Assembly: GCA_012934845.2 (NCBI GenBank)
Contig: WNNJ02003040.1
Span: forward strand, 1 to 64,000
Length of the DNA stretch: 64,000 nt
Reading direction: 5' to 3'
From: Pomphorhynchus laevis
Lineage: Eukaryota; Acanthocephala; Palaeacanthocephala; Echinorhynchida; Pomphorhynchidae
The notes under the pieces were generated by a model that saw only the letters and a list, made by a program, of their open reading frames with translations, was not told the origin of the DNA and did not search any database. The position numbers and the translations under genes are program-made. Below, one piece after another: positions 1 to 10,032 of this stretch (the first letter of the stretch is position 1; each line of letters starts with the position of its first letter).

Positions 1-326
1 TTATAGTAAACAAGTATACTATAATATAAGTAAATATTTTGTTCTTCATTTCATCCTATTTCTAATGATACCTAATACTAAATGTAATACGATGTACCAT
101 GCAGGATATTCCTATTATCATCTTCTTGCATAATACAGATGAATAATATTTAAATATTAATGTATTCTATGTAATATTAATGTAATGTATTAATGTATTA
201 ATATATTAAATATTAATATTAAAATATTAAATTTAATAAAAATTAAAAATTATCGATATAATTTTATAATTATAATTTTAATCAATTTATTTATACAAAT
301 ATTAATGATTTTTGTCATTTAAGTTG
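1..326. other. AT-rich intron sequence, no gene seen
   Basis: Very AT-rich sequence with short ATTAAT/TAATA runs. No reading frame, RNA gene or recognisable repeat is visible. It lies on the downstream side (minus-strand sense) of the last hexokinase exon in the window, so it is most likely intron. Confidence 0.5.
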
Positions 327-1015
327 GGGATCTCCGGTACCAACTGTGTTGCTCCGATTGTGAGTGTACTATGTTGGAAGTACAATGATTAGTAGTACTA
401 TGTTGTACTACTAATCAAAGAGTTTACTCTTTGATGTTTACTCGTTGGAAGCCTTATTTACTGTGGTGTTCCCCTTAATCGCTGAACAGTGCATAGTTGA
501 CGGTCCTAGGGAATATTTGCGAAAAGGACGTGCAGCGTGTGAAAATATAAACGATAATAAACACTAAACGATAATAACGAACTGACCAAAGTATTCCCCG
601 AATACGATAGAAAAATAAATGGAATATTCATTCATTTACCTACAGTAAATGTAACGGCATTAGATTTAACATTCAGAACTGAACAGCCTATTGAATATTC
701 AGTTGTAATTGGCACATTTACTCAGCTGGCCAACAGTGATTTAAAGGGTATCGTTGACGTGACAGAGGAGGAATTGGTTTCAAAAGACTTAGTCGGCAAT
801 CCCCATGCTGCAACAATTGATGTTAATTCGGGAATTGCTCTGAATAATAATTTCATGAAAATTGTTGCCTGGTAATTATTTTGCTAATTTGTTTGAAACA
901 AAGTTTGTATTATTTAGGTTTGTATTGCAAAGTTTGTATTGATAACGAATTCGGATATAGCAATAGAGTTCTTGACATTGATCATAGTGTTCTGAATAAC
1001 AATAACCATAATTAA
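327..1015 (+). pseudogene. Decayed GAPDH copy (catalytic-domain part)
   Basis: This is a broken copy of glyceraldehyde-3-phosphate dehydrogenase. Blocks appear in the family order: SGTNCVAPIVSVL (the region of the active-site motif SCTTNCLAP), then FTVVFPLIAEQ, then IVDGPREYLRKGRAA (compare TVDGPSGKLWRDGRGAA). A 98-codon open stretch at 579-872 starts ELTKVFPEYDRKINGIF and ends NNNFMKIVAW. The last block, DNEFGYSNRVLD, lies at 941-976, with a stop at 1013-1015. The blocks sit in different frames. About 70 bases separate VAW from DNEFGY where the enzyme has one Tyr; this could be a small insertion or a degenerate intron. The region encoding the active-site Cys reads SGTNC, one residue short and without that Cys. 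The NAD-binding half is absent. The copy lies antisense inside the hexokinase gene. The assignment is firm; the mechanism (retrocopy or gene fragment) is inference. Confidence 0.85.
387..435. repeat. Two abutting perfect hairpins in the GAPDH copy
   Basis: A 12-bp perfect inverted repeat (387-398 with 405-416, 6-nt loop) overlaps by a few bases a second one (414-423 with 426-435, 2-nt loop). They replace the residues expected between VSVL and the FDVY block of GAPDH, so they arose after the copy stopped being coding. Confidence 0.7.
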
Positions 1016-1359
1016 AACGCTAAGGTTTTCGTTTGTTTCGAATAAATTCGTGCAATTCACTTATACAATAAAATATTAATAATAAATAATATAAATAATA
1101 AATAATAAATAATATTTTATATTTTATATAAATTTTTAATATTATATTAATGTATTAAAGTTTTTATTTATTATTTTTGTTAAATAATAAATAATAAATT
1201 ATTTAATTAAATATTTTTTAATCTATAATTTGTGTATTGTATGAGTAAGAATTTAAGTATGATTTAGCTTGAAAATGAGTTCGTACGATGAACATTGGCA
1301 TTATATCATTAAATATTAATAAAAATTATATATTAAAATATTTATAAAGACGCAATTAC

Positions 1360-1533
1360 CTTTTTATGACTGTCAGATTGCAATGTTTTTAGTTTCTCTG
1401 TATCTTCAAAATAGCAAACGTTAATACCGGAACCAAATATCGCCCCGATTAAGCAATTTCTTTGTTTGTAAGCACATGCCATCATGCAGCTTACCGTATC
1501 GTTCACAACAGCTTTCAGTTCAGCCTTTGTTTC
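1360..1533 (-). CDS. Hexokinase, third clear coding exon
   Basis: This 58-codon exon runs from ETKAELKAVVND to LQSDSHKK. It matches the hexokinase large-domain segment carrying the catalytic Asp in VVNDTV, followed by the loop near the nucleotide site. It is bounded by an acceptor (TTGGTGCATAG at 1534 and up) and a donor (GTAATTGC below 1360), both phase 0, so it joins the exon at 8568-8789 in frame (MDSNP then ETKAEL). The family motif GTGTNACY reads FGSGINVCYF here, so the protein is divergent, but there is no stop or frameshift. Later exons lie beyond the left edge. The gene phosphorylates hexoses with ATP at the entry to glycolysis if it is active. Confidence 0.85.
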
Positions 1534-2497
1534 CTATGCACCAATACAATAAAAGAGTGTATATGATTGATTTAATTTTTAAATCAATAGTTGATACTAT
1601 TGACACATGTAATTAATCACTCGAAAAAATAGGATTTTATAGTTTGCGTCTGAATTTTACTAAATTTTACAACTTCAAATAATAATGCCGCTCTTATTAT
1701 TATCTTATCACATAGTATGTAGTTGAAATTGTATTAAATAGAATGTTAAATTCTATTTTCAACTAATTGTGTATTTGAAGACAAACATCTCTAACATAAA
1801 TCGGGAAATTAATAGTTTATTTCTTGATGATGATAGAGACCAGCTATCAAAAATCCGACTAATTAGAAATGATCAATAGATCATTTTTTAATTGATCAAT
1901 AGATTTACAAATGAGATCGATAAAATACAAACGATATAATTGATTATATTATCTAATAATATCATATGTTTTATTATAATATACATTTTATTATCAAGTA
2001 CTTTATAAAAGTACTTGATAATAATATCGCAAACAGTAACTTGAGATGATAAATGCTCTTTGACATTGAGTGTTTTAAACTAAATACACGCTCTTTAATT
2101 TATTCTCTTCTAAAGAATAATTTAACAGGGTAAGCAGTCAGCTGTCAATATTATATTTTCGATATTATATTTTCGTCTGTCAAAACTCAAATGTCAAAAA
2201 TGTGAATAATTTTTAATATAAAATATTTCACTCTCTACTGTAAAATCAATTATTAAGGCGAACAATGAATTTTATATAAATAATTTTAAATTTGCAAAAT
2301 AGTAATTAATGATTTTAGAAATAATAGAACAAAAAATTTTAACAGTTTAAACACACAAGCTTAAACACACAAGACAATTCATCAAACTTTAAGAGTTCAA
2401 ACTATCCTGTTATCCCTATTAACTACTTACAATAAATAACATAAACTACGAACCAACGGCTTACAATTAATTAATACAAAACCGAGCTTGGGATAAC
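1534..2497. other. Intron sequence, no gene; one perfect hairpin
   Basis: AT-rich intron of the hexokinase gene. A perfect 14-bp inverted repeat with a 3-nt loop lies at 1991-2021. The last 100 bases before 2498 are probably the 5' untranslated part of the RLE-type LINE that follows. No coding frame is seen. Confidence 0.5.
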
Positions 2498-5345
2498 ATG
2501 CAAGCGAATACGGCTAGTTGCGCAGTCTGTGGCGGATCGTTTCGCCTTAACGCATCAGGTCATCTTCGGGTACACGGACCTGTAAACTTGCGCAGCTCAG
2601 GATCGGGACAGCTACCGACAGCCAGCTCTCACAACGTTATCGCATCAACTGACACAATACCTGAGTTTTTAGACGCCAACGAGAACACCTCGAAGACATT
2701 GTTTCAGTTTGAAAAGATAGACAGTTCTTGCTGCGAAAATCAAAAGAGATCCTTCGAGCTTCTTCATAGGGTTTGGATGGAACCAGTTAACACGATCAAG
2801 CACATTTCTTGGAATCTTCGCCGCCGAGTTGCCAATGTTTTTTCCTCTTTAATTCTAGAGGCATTGTGCTCAAATTCATCCAACGATTGGGTGCGTTTGC
2901 TGTGCTTTCCGATGATATGCCTACAGACTTCCTCAGGTCGGCACCATGCCGGAGACAACCCTAGATCTAATATTAACGCGCTTATAGACAAATTCGAAAA
3001 TGGAAAAGAGCGTGATTGCCTTTCCTCTTCGGGGTTTCGATCATCCAGAAAATTTACAGAAACTAATGATAAGAAAAATGAATTTATGGAAGTCATCGAA
3101 TTGGCGAGAAATGGCAATTTCGGAAAGGCGATGCGCCGCCTTACGTCGAATAATACATACGAATTTTCAGAATCTTTGCGCGGAAGACTGACAGAGCTAC
3201 ACCCCTTACATGATGTTCTCCAAAGTCCTGGACAACTATCTTTGAGCACCCCCTTGTTGGTTGACTCAGACATAGTTGAAGCCGCAGTATCATCATTCCC
3301 ATCCTCTTCCTCTACTGGCTGTTTAGGTTTGAGGGCAGAACATATTCGAGATATGCTGTCGGTAGATCACGGGGTTTTGCTTCAACGCCTAACATCACTA
3401 GTCAACAACATAATCGCTGGTACTCTCCCGAACGACCTCGTGCCCTTTGTCGCCGGTGCTAATCTCATGGCATTAAACAAACCAGATGGAGGGATCCGCC
3501 TCATTGCCATTGGGGAGACATTACGTCGTCTTTGCGCTAAGTGTATTTGCTCCAAACTTCGACAGCGATTTGCCGAATCTATCCATCCGCACCAGCTCGG
3601 TGTAGCGACGCCAAACGGAATTGGGTTTGGGCTAAAATCGACTTGGCTAACGCTTTTTATACGCTGAACCGGAATTCCTTCGTCAACGCGATCAGTAAGA
3701 ATTTTCCAGAAATTAGTCGATGGACATCATGGTGCTACGGCACTACCTCGAGCCTTCGGTTCGGTAGCCTGAAACCTTTTCAGTCTCGAAGAGGGTACAA
3801 GGAGATCATCTTGGTCCAATTCTATTTTGACTGGCGATTGATCCAATTGTGATGCAGATATCGGAGATTGAAGGTATCAGTTTAAAAAGGTGGCACCTCG
3901 ACGACGGAATAATCGGCGGTACTCTTGTGGCGGTGAGAGACTCTGGCTCATCTTGCTGCTAATTTTCCTGCGATTGGACTGTCTATTAACTGGAAAAAGA
4001 CCGATATAATTGGTAGAGCAGACAAGGTCGACTTTATAATGAACATATGCCCATGGATCACATTGGTCAACACAACAAAAAACTTTACAATTCTTAGAAG
4101 TCTCATTGGGTATAAGGAACATTGTTCGGGATACCTTGTCGATGTTGTTCTACCATCCCTGCGTCAAACTCTGGACTCGCTCGAAAATCTCCCTGACCCA
4201 CAAGTTACATGCATCCTGCTTCGTAGCTGCGCATCCGTTCCACGGGTAAACCATTTAATGCGCACTATAGACCACTCCTTCGCCGAAGAGTTTTTCCGTT
4301 TGTTCGACCGCTTGATATTGAACTGTTTTAGCAATATCACTTCTATTCTATTCGATAAGTGGGCGTGGATGCAAGCTTGCTTACCACTGAAGATGGGAGG
4401 ACTGGGCCTTCGAAGCTGCTTCCAACACTCTCAGGCAGCCTTCCTGTCCAGTGTAGACACTGTCGCTAGCCAATTAAACCTTGACCCTATAACTTTCCCT
4501 GGGTACGAATTCGTTAAATCTATTATTCCGCAACATGTAGGAAATCCGCAAACAAATCAACGAGGATTATCTTGTCACATTGACGAAGTGTCGCGTTGCA
4601 GGCTAGTGGAGAATGCCGATCGCTTCAATACTGCCCGATTATTGGCAGTTTCATGCCCACACGCGTGTGCTTGGTTACAGGCCGTCCCTAGCAAAGCCAT
4701 ACATATGAACTTTGCACCAAATGAATTTGTTGTACTACTACGTCTTTGGTTAGGGATGTCTCTCTGCAACAGTGATTATCGATGCAGACGCTGCCTTAGG
4801 ATGGCAGACAAATTCGGCTTCCACGCCTTAACATGTCAGTTTGGAGGCCACCCTGGAATTCGACATGATAGCTTGAGGGATACAGTCTTTCAAGCAGCGG
4901 TTTCTGCTGGATTGAGGGTGGCAAAGGAGGTACTTAACCTAGTTCGTGGTTTGCGAGAGAGACCGGCGGACATTCTATTTTATAAGGACCCTCCTTTAGC
5001 AGTTGATTTTGCCGTAACTAACCCACAACAAAATGCTTATATTTTCATGGATTATGAGATCCCTGGCTATGCCGCAAGCAAGTATGCCACCTGTGTCAAG
5101 GAAAGGAAATATAAACGCAAATTAGAGGAGAATGGATACAGTTTTACGGCAGCAGTTGTTGAAACTTACGGAGGATGGAACCCACAAGGGGAAAAGCTAA
5201 TTCGTTTCATTGCTCGTTCTATGTCATGTAGAAACGGTACCCCGTATTGCAGCACAGCGGGTCGGTTATTTCAGCGCATGTCCGTCGCACTGATGAGAGG
5301 AAATGCAAAAGCGATCCTCAAAAGTCTTGACGAGATGAGCCAACC
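2498..5345 (+). mobile_element. RLE-type non-LTR retrotransposon, broken (RLE-1)
   Basis: This is a LINE of the lineage that uses a C-terminal restriction-like endonuclease rather than an APE endonuclease. The product starts with a C2H2 finger (CAVCGGSF...HLRVH, residues 8-25). The RT fingers follow: STGCLGLRAEHI and KPDGGIRLIAIGETLRRL. After a frame change, motif A reads KIDLANAFYTLNR (about 3632). Motif B lies near 3790 and YADD-region sequence near 3880-3905 (HLDDGIIGG). A second open frame from 4039 carries the RT thumb and the endonuclease: CRRC..., TCQFGGHPGIRHDSLRD (the CCHC and RHDxxR zone), the PAD/AVDFAV core and KERKYKRKLEENGYSF. At least two frame changes lie between 3600 and 4040. 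It sits antisense in a hexokinase intron. The lineage call is firm; the clade (R2-, NeSL- or Utopia-like) is not resolved. Confidence 0.85.
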
Positions 5346-5599
5346 CCTACTAGAGAAAAGTCTTGGATATTGTGACGACCCATCTCTGCAACTCTTTTCT
5401 ATGAGCAACCTTGCACAGCCCGAGGCCCAGTCAGTTGAGGTAGTTCATGACTCCAATATTCGGACAGCTTCCGTCGTCAAAGGCGACCATTCTGAGGTTG
5501 ACATGCCTGTCCTGCAACTCATGTCTCCACGACGACCTTCGGCATATCACTCAACATCTAGACAATCATATAATGCTTCTTTGTCACTTCAGCAATCAC

Positions 5600-7034
5600 C
5601 AACAATTAAGGAGGGGTTGATACCGCATCAACCGAATATTGATCAACATACCGATGGAACTGCAACATTATCCAGATTACCACTTGCATCATTTTCGAGC
5701 CTTCCATTTGGAAATTCAAATTTTACTGAAATACAGCAAAATATTTTTGGCACTATTCAGACTAATCCACATGCAATTCAAAATCTTCTAAGTAATAATT
5801 TGGCTCAAGGACTTATGAGTAATCCTGCATTGCTTAGTTCAATTAAGCTTAACAATCCACAAATGCAAAGAGTGAGGGAGCAGAACCACGAGGTTTCACA
5901 ATTCGTTAACAATCCGGATTTAATGCGTCAAACAATGGAAATGATTCGTAATCCTACAACTACAAGGAAATTACGAGAAACCATTATAGAGCCCTGATTA
6001 ACCTTGAGAGTTTACCGAGCGGATATAATGTTCGACAGATAATTTATCGCGATTTTCAAGAACCAATGCTTAATGTGGCACATGAGCAGTTTGGCGATAA
6101 CCTCTGAATACTAATTCTAGTTCATATAGTACAGCTAGCACTAGTCAAGTATGAACTGAAAATACAAACCCACTGCCTAACCCTGGGGTATCTCAGAACA
6201 CTACATTTCAAAATAATCGATCTGCATCCATTTTAAATCTTTTGCCGTTTAATTTTGTCGATTCGTCTAGATTATATGCATCTAATACAAATCGTTTAGA
6301 GTCGCCTTTGCAATCTACATTAAGCTAAAACACCAATCGGTATTCTACGATGAACCCTCAACAATTATTAGTAGGCGCTGCTGAAAATTTTCGCATGTTA
6401 ATCGACATGTTGCGGGCATCCAGTTTTAAGCCAAACATGGATAATTCTATCCGCGATCCTGGTATTCTACTTAATCTGCTGCGTACATATGAATTTGTAC
6501 AGGACGAAAGACAAAGAGAACAAGTACATCGTGTAATTCATGAGTTTATAAGTCAGTGGCCAATACCTGAAATTCGTGCTCTATGCACAAATACTCGAGC
6601 ATTGAGGACGATTGTACAAATTCTACAGAACCTAATTCGTCTTAGGGACACATCCCCACAAGTATATTCACAGTTGATATCTTCAAATATAAGCGGTCTG
6701 GTCGATAATCAAATGAACAGTCAACCTACTTCATCTGATGTGGATTCTATTCGATCACCAAGCAATAGACAAACAACTTATGCAACAACAGCATTTCAAA
6801 ATTTACTCAAATCAAGATTATACTGTTTCGTTGTTTCAACCATTAGATCGTCTTCATCCCCAGCAACATCAGCCGACAAATCAACAACCAAACCAAACTC
6901 AAGAACAACTTTATGCATCCGAACTTGTACAAATGCAGACAGTGGGATTCCATAGCCGTGATACTAATCTTGAAGCGCTTGCTGCATCTATGGGGGACGC
7001 AAAAATGGCTGTAAAACGTAATGAAGACTCTTGA
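5600..7034 (+). pseudogene. Decayed ubiquilin copy fused to RLE-1
   Basis: Ubiquilins ferry ubiquitinated proteins to the proteasome. Family blocks occur in order. First is an STI1-type stretch ending [17 protein letters not shown] (frame shared with the LINE up to 5997). [12 protein letters not shown] and [16 protein letters not shown] follow (6003-6100), then TENTNPLPNPG (about 6157-6190, compare TENRDPLPNPW). A second STI1 region starts at 6350 (MNPQQLLVGAAENF to LIRLRDTSPQVY). Last is a C-terminal UBA domain (LVQMQTVGFHSRDTNLEALA, about 6915-7010). No introns are visible, there are several stops and frame changes, and the N-terminal ubiquitin-like domain is missing. It begins somewhere in the 250 bases after the LINE endonuclease, in the same open frame. 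It is either a retrocopy made as a chimera with the LINE RNA or a LINE inserted into an older copy. Confidence 0.8.
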
Positions 7035-7199
7035 CTATTATTACTTATGATTTAAAAGTAGTTTTAATTAATGTTAATTCATCAAACTTGCTTGAAAATT
7101 AGCAGAAAAATAATATCGTATATGAAATAATTGTTAATATTTTTCAGTATATTTTTCTTAATCTCATAAAATGTAAATATATGTGTAATTTATATAAAA

Positions 7200-8040
7200 T
7201 ATAAATTACACAGTAAAAACAAACTGCCTACGGGCTCACTCAAAGTCGCGATTATTTGTATAATCACCTTGGGAACGTCGGAGCCGGCTGACATTGTAGA
7301 TGTGAACAGACAAAGACTTAATCACGTGGCCCAATCCTACTACATTTGTCAGCGCTTATCCTGTCCGTAGTGATACTCGATTCAATATGAAGACTTGATG
7401 CTTTCATTGTTGCATGGAGTCGACGGTAACACATGACTAATGTAAATTGGAGCAGGAAATATTGTTTCTCATTATACGTGTGGGCTTCTCTGCAAACGAA
7501 TTCGCTATATCATAGTACGGTCGATTAAAAAGATTAATGTATGATAACATAGCCTTTGAATTTCCTCTTATTAGTGGTAATGAGATTCGGTGAAAAAGCC
7601 TTGCGTACGCGGAGCTATATGGTAGAGATGATCGAATAGCTAAGGATCGGAAGATTTGTCTAATAATTTTTTCTCTTTTAGAATTCCATCAACCGTAACA
7701 CTCCATAATCGCAGGTAAAAAGTTATAACCCGCTTCAAGCATTTTAGTTCGATATTTTCTATCCTTGACTGGTAATGAATATTGGCAGCTGCGTAACCTG
7801 CGTACATAAGCTGACTGGCGAAGAAATACTTTCTGTAGTGGATGTGTCATCGCAAAATCTATCGCATCTGAAGGATCTCCGTATACCAGGATATTTAATG
7901 GCCGTTCTTGTAGGTTATGGACAAGGTTGCGAACCTTGCAGCCCACATGCATTCCTGCTTATTGTGCCATCTGGAAGGCGATGTCACGGATTCCATTATG
8001 ACGCATTCCTGTATAATCGATGTAACAGTTTGCAGCAATT
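7200..8040 (-). mobile_element. RLE-type LINE, 3' endonuclease fragment
   Basis: On the minus strand this encodes the C-terminal endonuclease region of a relative of RLE-1: GCKVRNLVHNLQERPLNI, VYGDPSDAIDFAMTHPLQ and KDRKYRTKMLEAGYNFLPAI align with the same parts of RLE-1. The C-terminal tail (FRSLAIRSSLPYSSAYARLF) continues in a shifted frame down to about 7540. It is 5'-truncated and decayed. It lies in opposite orientation to RLE-1, about 170 bases after the ubiquilin copy. Confidence 0.75.
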
Positions 8041-8567
8041 TGTGGGTCTAACCACATTCTTATAAGAATTGTAAATTCTTAGTCAGTCAATTAACTAATT
8101 GTTGCTTATAAGAGGAGTTTAATATTGTCAATCAATAGCCAGACTGTAGATTAACAATTCTGCCTATAAGTATGTTAATGTTTAAATACCCTATTTCGAC
8201 GCTTGTGTGTATCAAGAAGTGCGATTGTCAAAAGTGCGATTTCTCGATTCTATAAAGTCAAAAAAATAAACTTTTTACTTGAATAGTGCAAGTTTTAGTG
8301 CTGATTTCTAAAATTTCTTAATTTCTTAAGAAACTATTTTAAAAATAGGTGATAATTAGAAATTTTACAAAATAAATTTTAAAAATCTGACAAAATTAAA
8401 AGTGTTTTTCAAGGTGATTGCTAAATTCAATAATAAAACAATGATATCATTTTTCATGTGACTAGCATTCGTAGTTCTGTGTGTTGATGTGTTAATATCT
8501 GTGTTAAAATTAGATAACATATGATATTGGTGATATTAATATCATTTTTAATATTCAATTAACTTAC
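8041..8567. other. Intron sequence, no gene seen
   Basis: AT-rich stretch with several imperfect short inverted repeats (for example around 8050-8110). No coding frame or element could be recognised. It lies in the hexokinase intron just downstream of the 8568-8789 exon. Confidence 0.4.
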
Positions 8568-8789
8568 CGGATTGGAATCCATTGCATTTTGCAGCATTTC
8601 TCCTACATTCTTACCGCACGTATTTTTACATTTAAATCCCTTTACCCAATGGATGAGAGTTGCATTTCGAATATCAGCGTAACGACAAGGAAATGAGAAA
8701 CAAAACGCGACGGGCAATTTTGATTTTCTATATGCAAGATTCCGAATACGCATGAATCCTCCAAGACATGTGGCAACGTAAGCGAAAAG
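8568..8789 (-). CDS. Hexokinase, second clear coding exon
   Basis: This 74-codon exon begins LFAYVATCLGGFMRIR and ends LQNAMDSNP. It carries the glucose-site signature KLPVAFCFSFPC (family KLPLGFTFSFPC) and the TLIHWVKGFKC segment. It is bounded by acceptor GACAATTTAG and donor GTAAGTTA, both phase 0, and joins the upstream exon as GTE then LFAYVA, as in known hexokinases (GTxLFDxIA). One change is notable: the conserved WTKGF reads WVKGF, which loses a threonine that contacts the sugar in characterised enzymes. No stop or frameshift is present. Confidence 0.9.
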
Positions 8790-10032
8790 CTAAATTGTCC
8801 AGTAAAGTGATATTATTGCTGTATAAATCAATGGGCCTCTTGTAATAAATAGTTAAATTAAAGCTTATTTAATTACTAATCATATAAATCACATTAAATA
8901 ATATCAAATCAATCCTAATCAATACAAGTAACAGTGAGTTAAATATAAAGCCGTTGAATATATAAATCAAAATATAGAATTTATTTGTTGTAATAAAAAT
9001 TTTGATACAATTCCAAAGATGTTAATAAATGCTTTATATTAAGTTAATACAATAGTCTTCCTGTGCAAAAAGTCTAAACAAAACGCTGATGTTATAACAA
9101 TATATCCCATTTACAGAACATTGCAGTTTAATAGCAGCTAAGAGATCACTTTAATGAAAGAGATTAAAAGTCGAGCGATTTTTTAAATCAACAAAATATA
9201 TAATATGATAATATTCAACTATATGTAGTTAAATATTACTATATTATATATACCGTTGGTGCGAAAAGTCGCCAGGAACCAACGCTGGCTACGACTGATT
9301 TTTAATCCATATTCGCTGCTAAATAGCTAAATTTTGATCATCAGCTATATCAGTTTAATTTCACTCAGAAACGCTCCGAACCACTCAGCAGTCATCGCCA
9401 GTCGGTTGAAGTGGTTAGAATGCGTTTCAACTGCTTTTTGTGATAACTATAAAGACACCAGCAATTCATCACCATGCTAGACGAAAAGTGATAAGAGTGT
9501 GTGTCGAGTGATAGCTGTAAAGACAGAAGCAATTATTTACGATGCTATTCAAAGCTCAGTTGCATAATGCATTTTTACAAAATTGCCGCATGCTTGGACT
9601 TTACAGTAAATCTCTAAATAAGGTACAAATGCGTATCCGTTGATTATTAGGGCACTGAATTTCTCACAAGATTCCAAGAGGAATGCATTATTTTACATTT
9701 TTTTATTGCGAAAAATCGCTTGAAACTGTGGTCCAAAAGCAAAAGCTGGCTACGATTGATTTTTAATTCATATTCGCTGCTAAAATTCGATCATCAACTG
9801 CCCATATATAATCGTTTTAGAAATGAAAATATTTATGGGTAAAAATTTACTTTATGCCAAAGAATTGTATTTTGTGATTTGAAAAATACACATTATGTTG
9901 AAGAAAATGACATCTCACTAGGAAAACTAAATTATTACATATGTTTGGCTGCTTTACTATATGAGTTTCAGGAAAAGGGCCTAAACATTATATGATATCA
10001 GCTACTTATGATGATATCTAATTTTTAATAAA
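8790..10032. repeat. Intron with a 60-bp direct repeat pair
   Basis: The only structure noted is a direct repeat of about 60 bp: 9276-9345 and 9737-9800 both contain GGCTACGAYTGATTTTTAAT followed by CATATTCGCTGCTAAA. They flank about 400 bases with no convincing frame. This could be the ends of a small nonautonomous element. The rest is AT-rich intron with nothing recognisable. Confidence 0.4.

Noticed and set aside
2470-2500. Second twister loop (reverse complement ATCCCAAGCTCGG)
   Set aside because: Only the loop resembles twister; no P2, P4 or GAGGG partner is found nearby.
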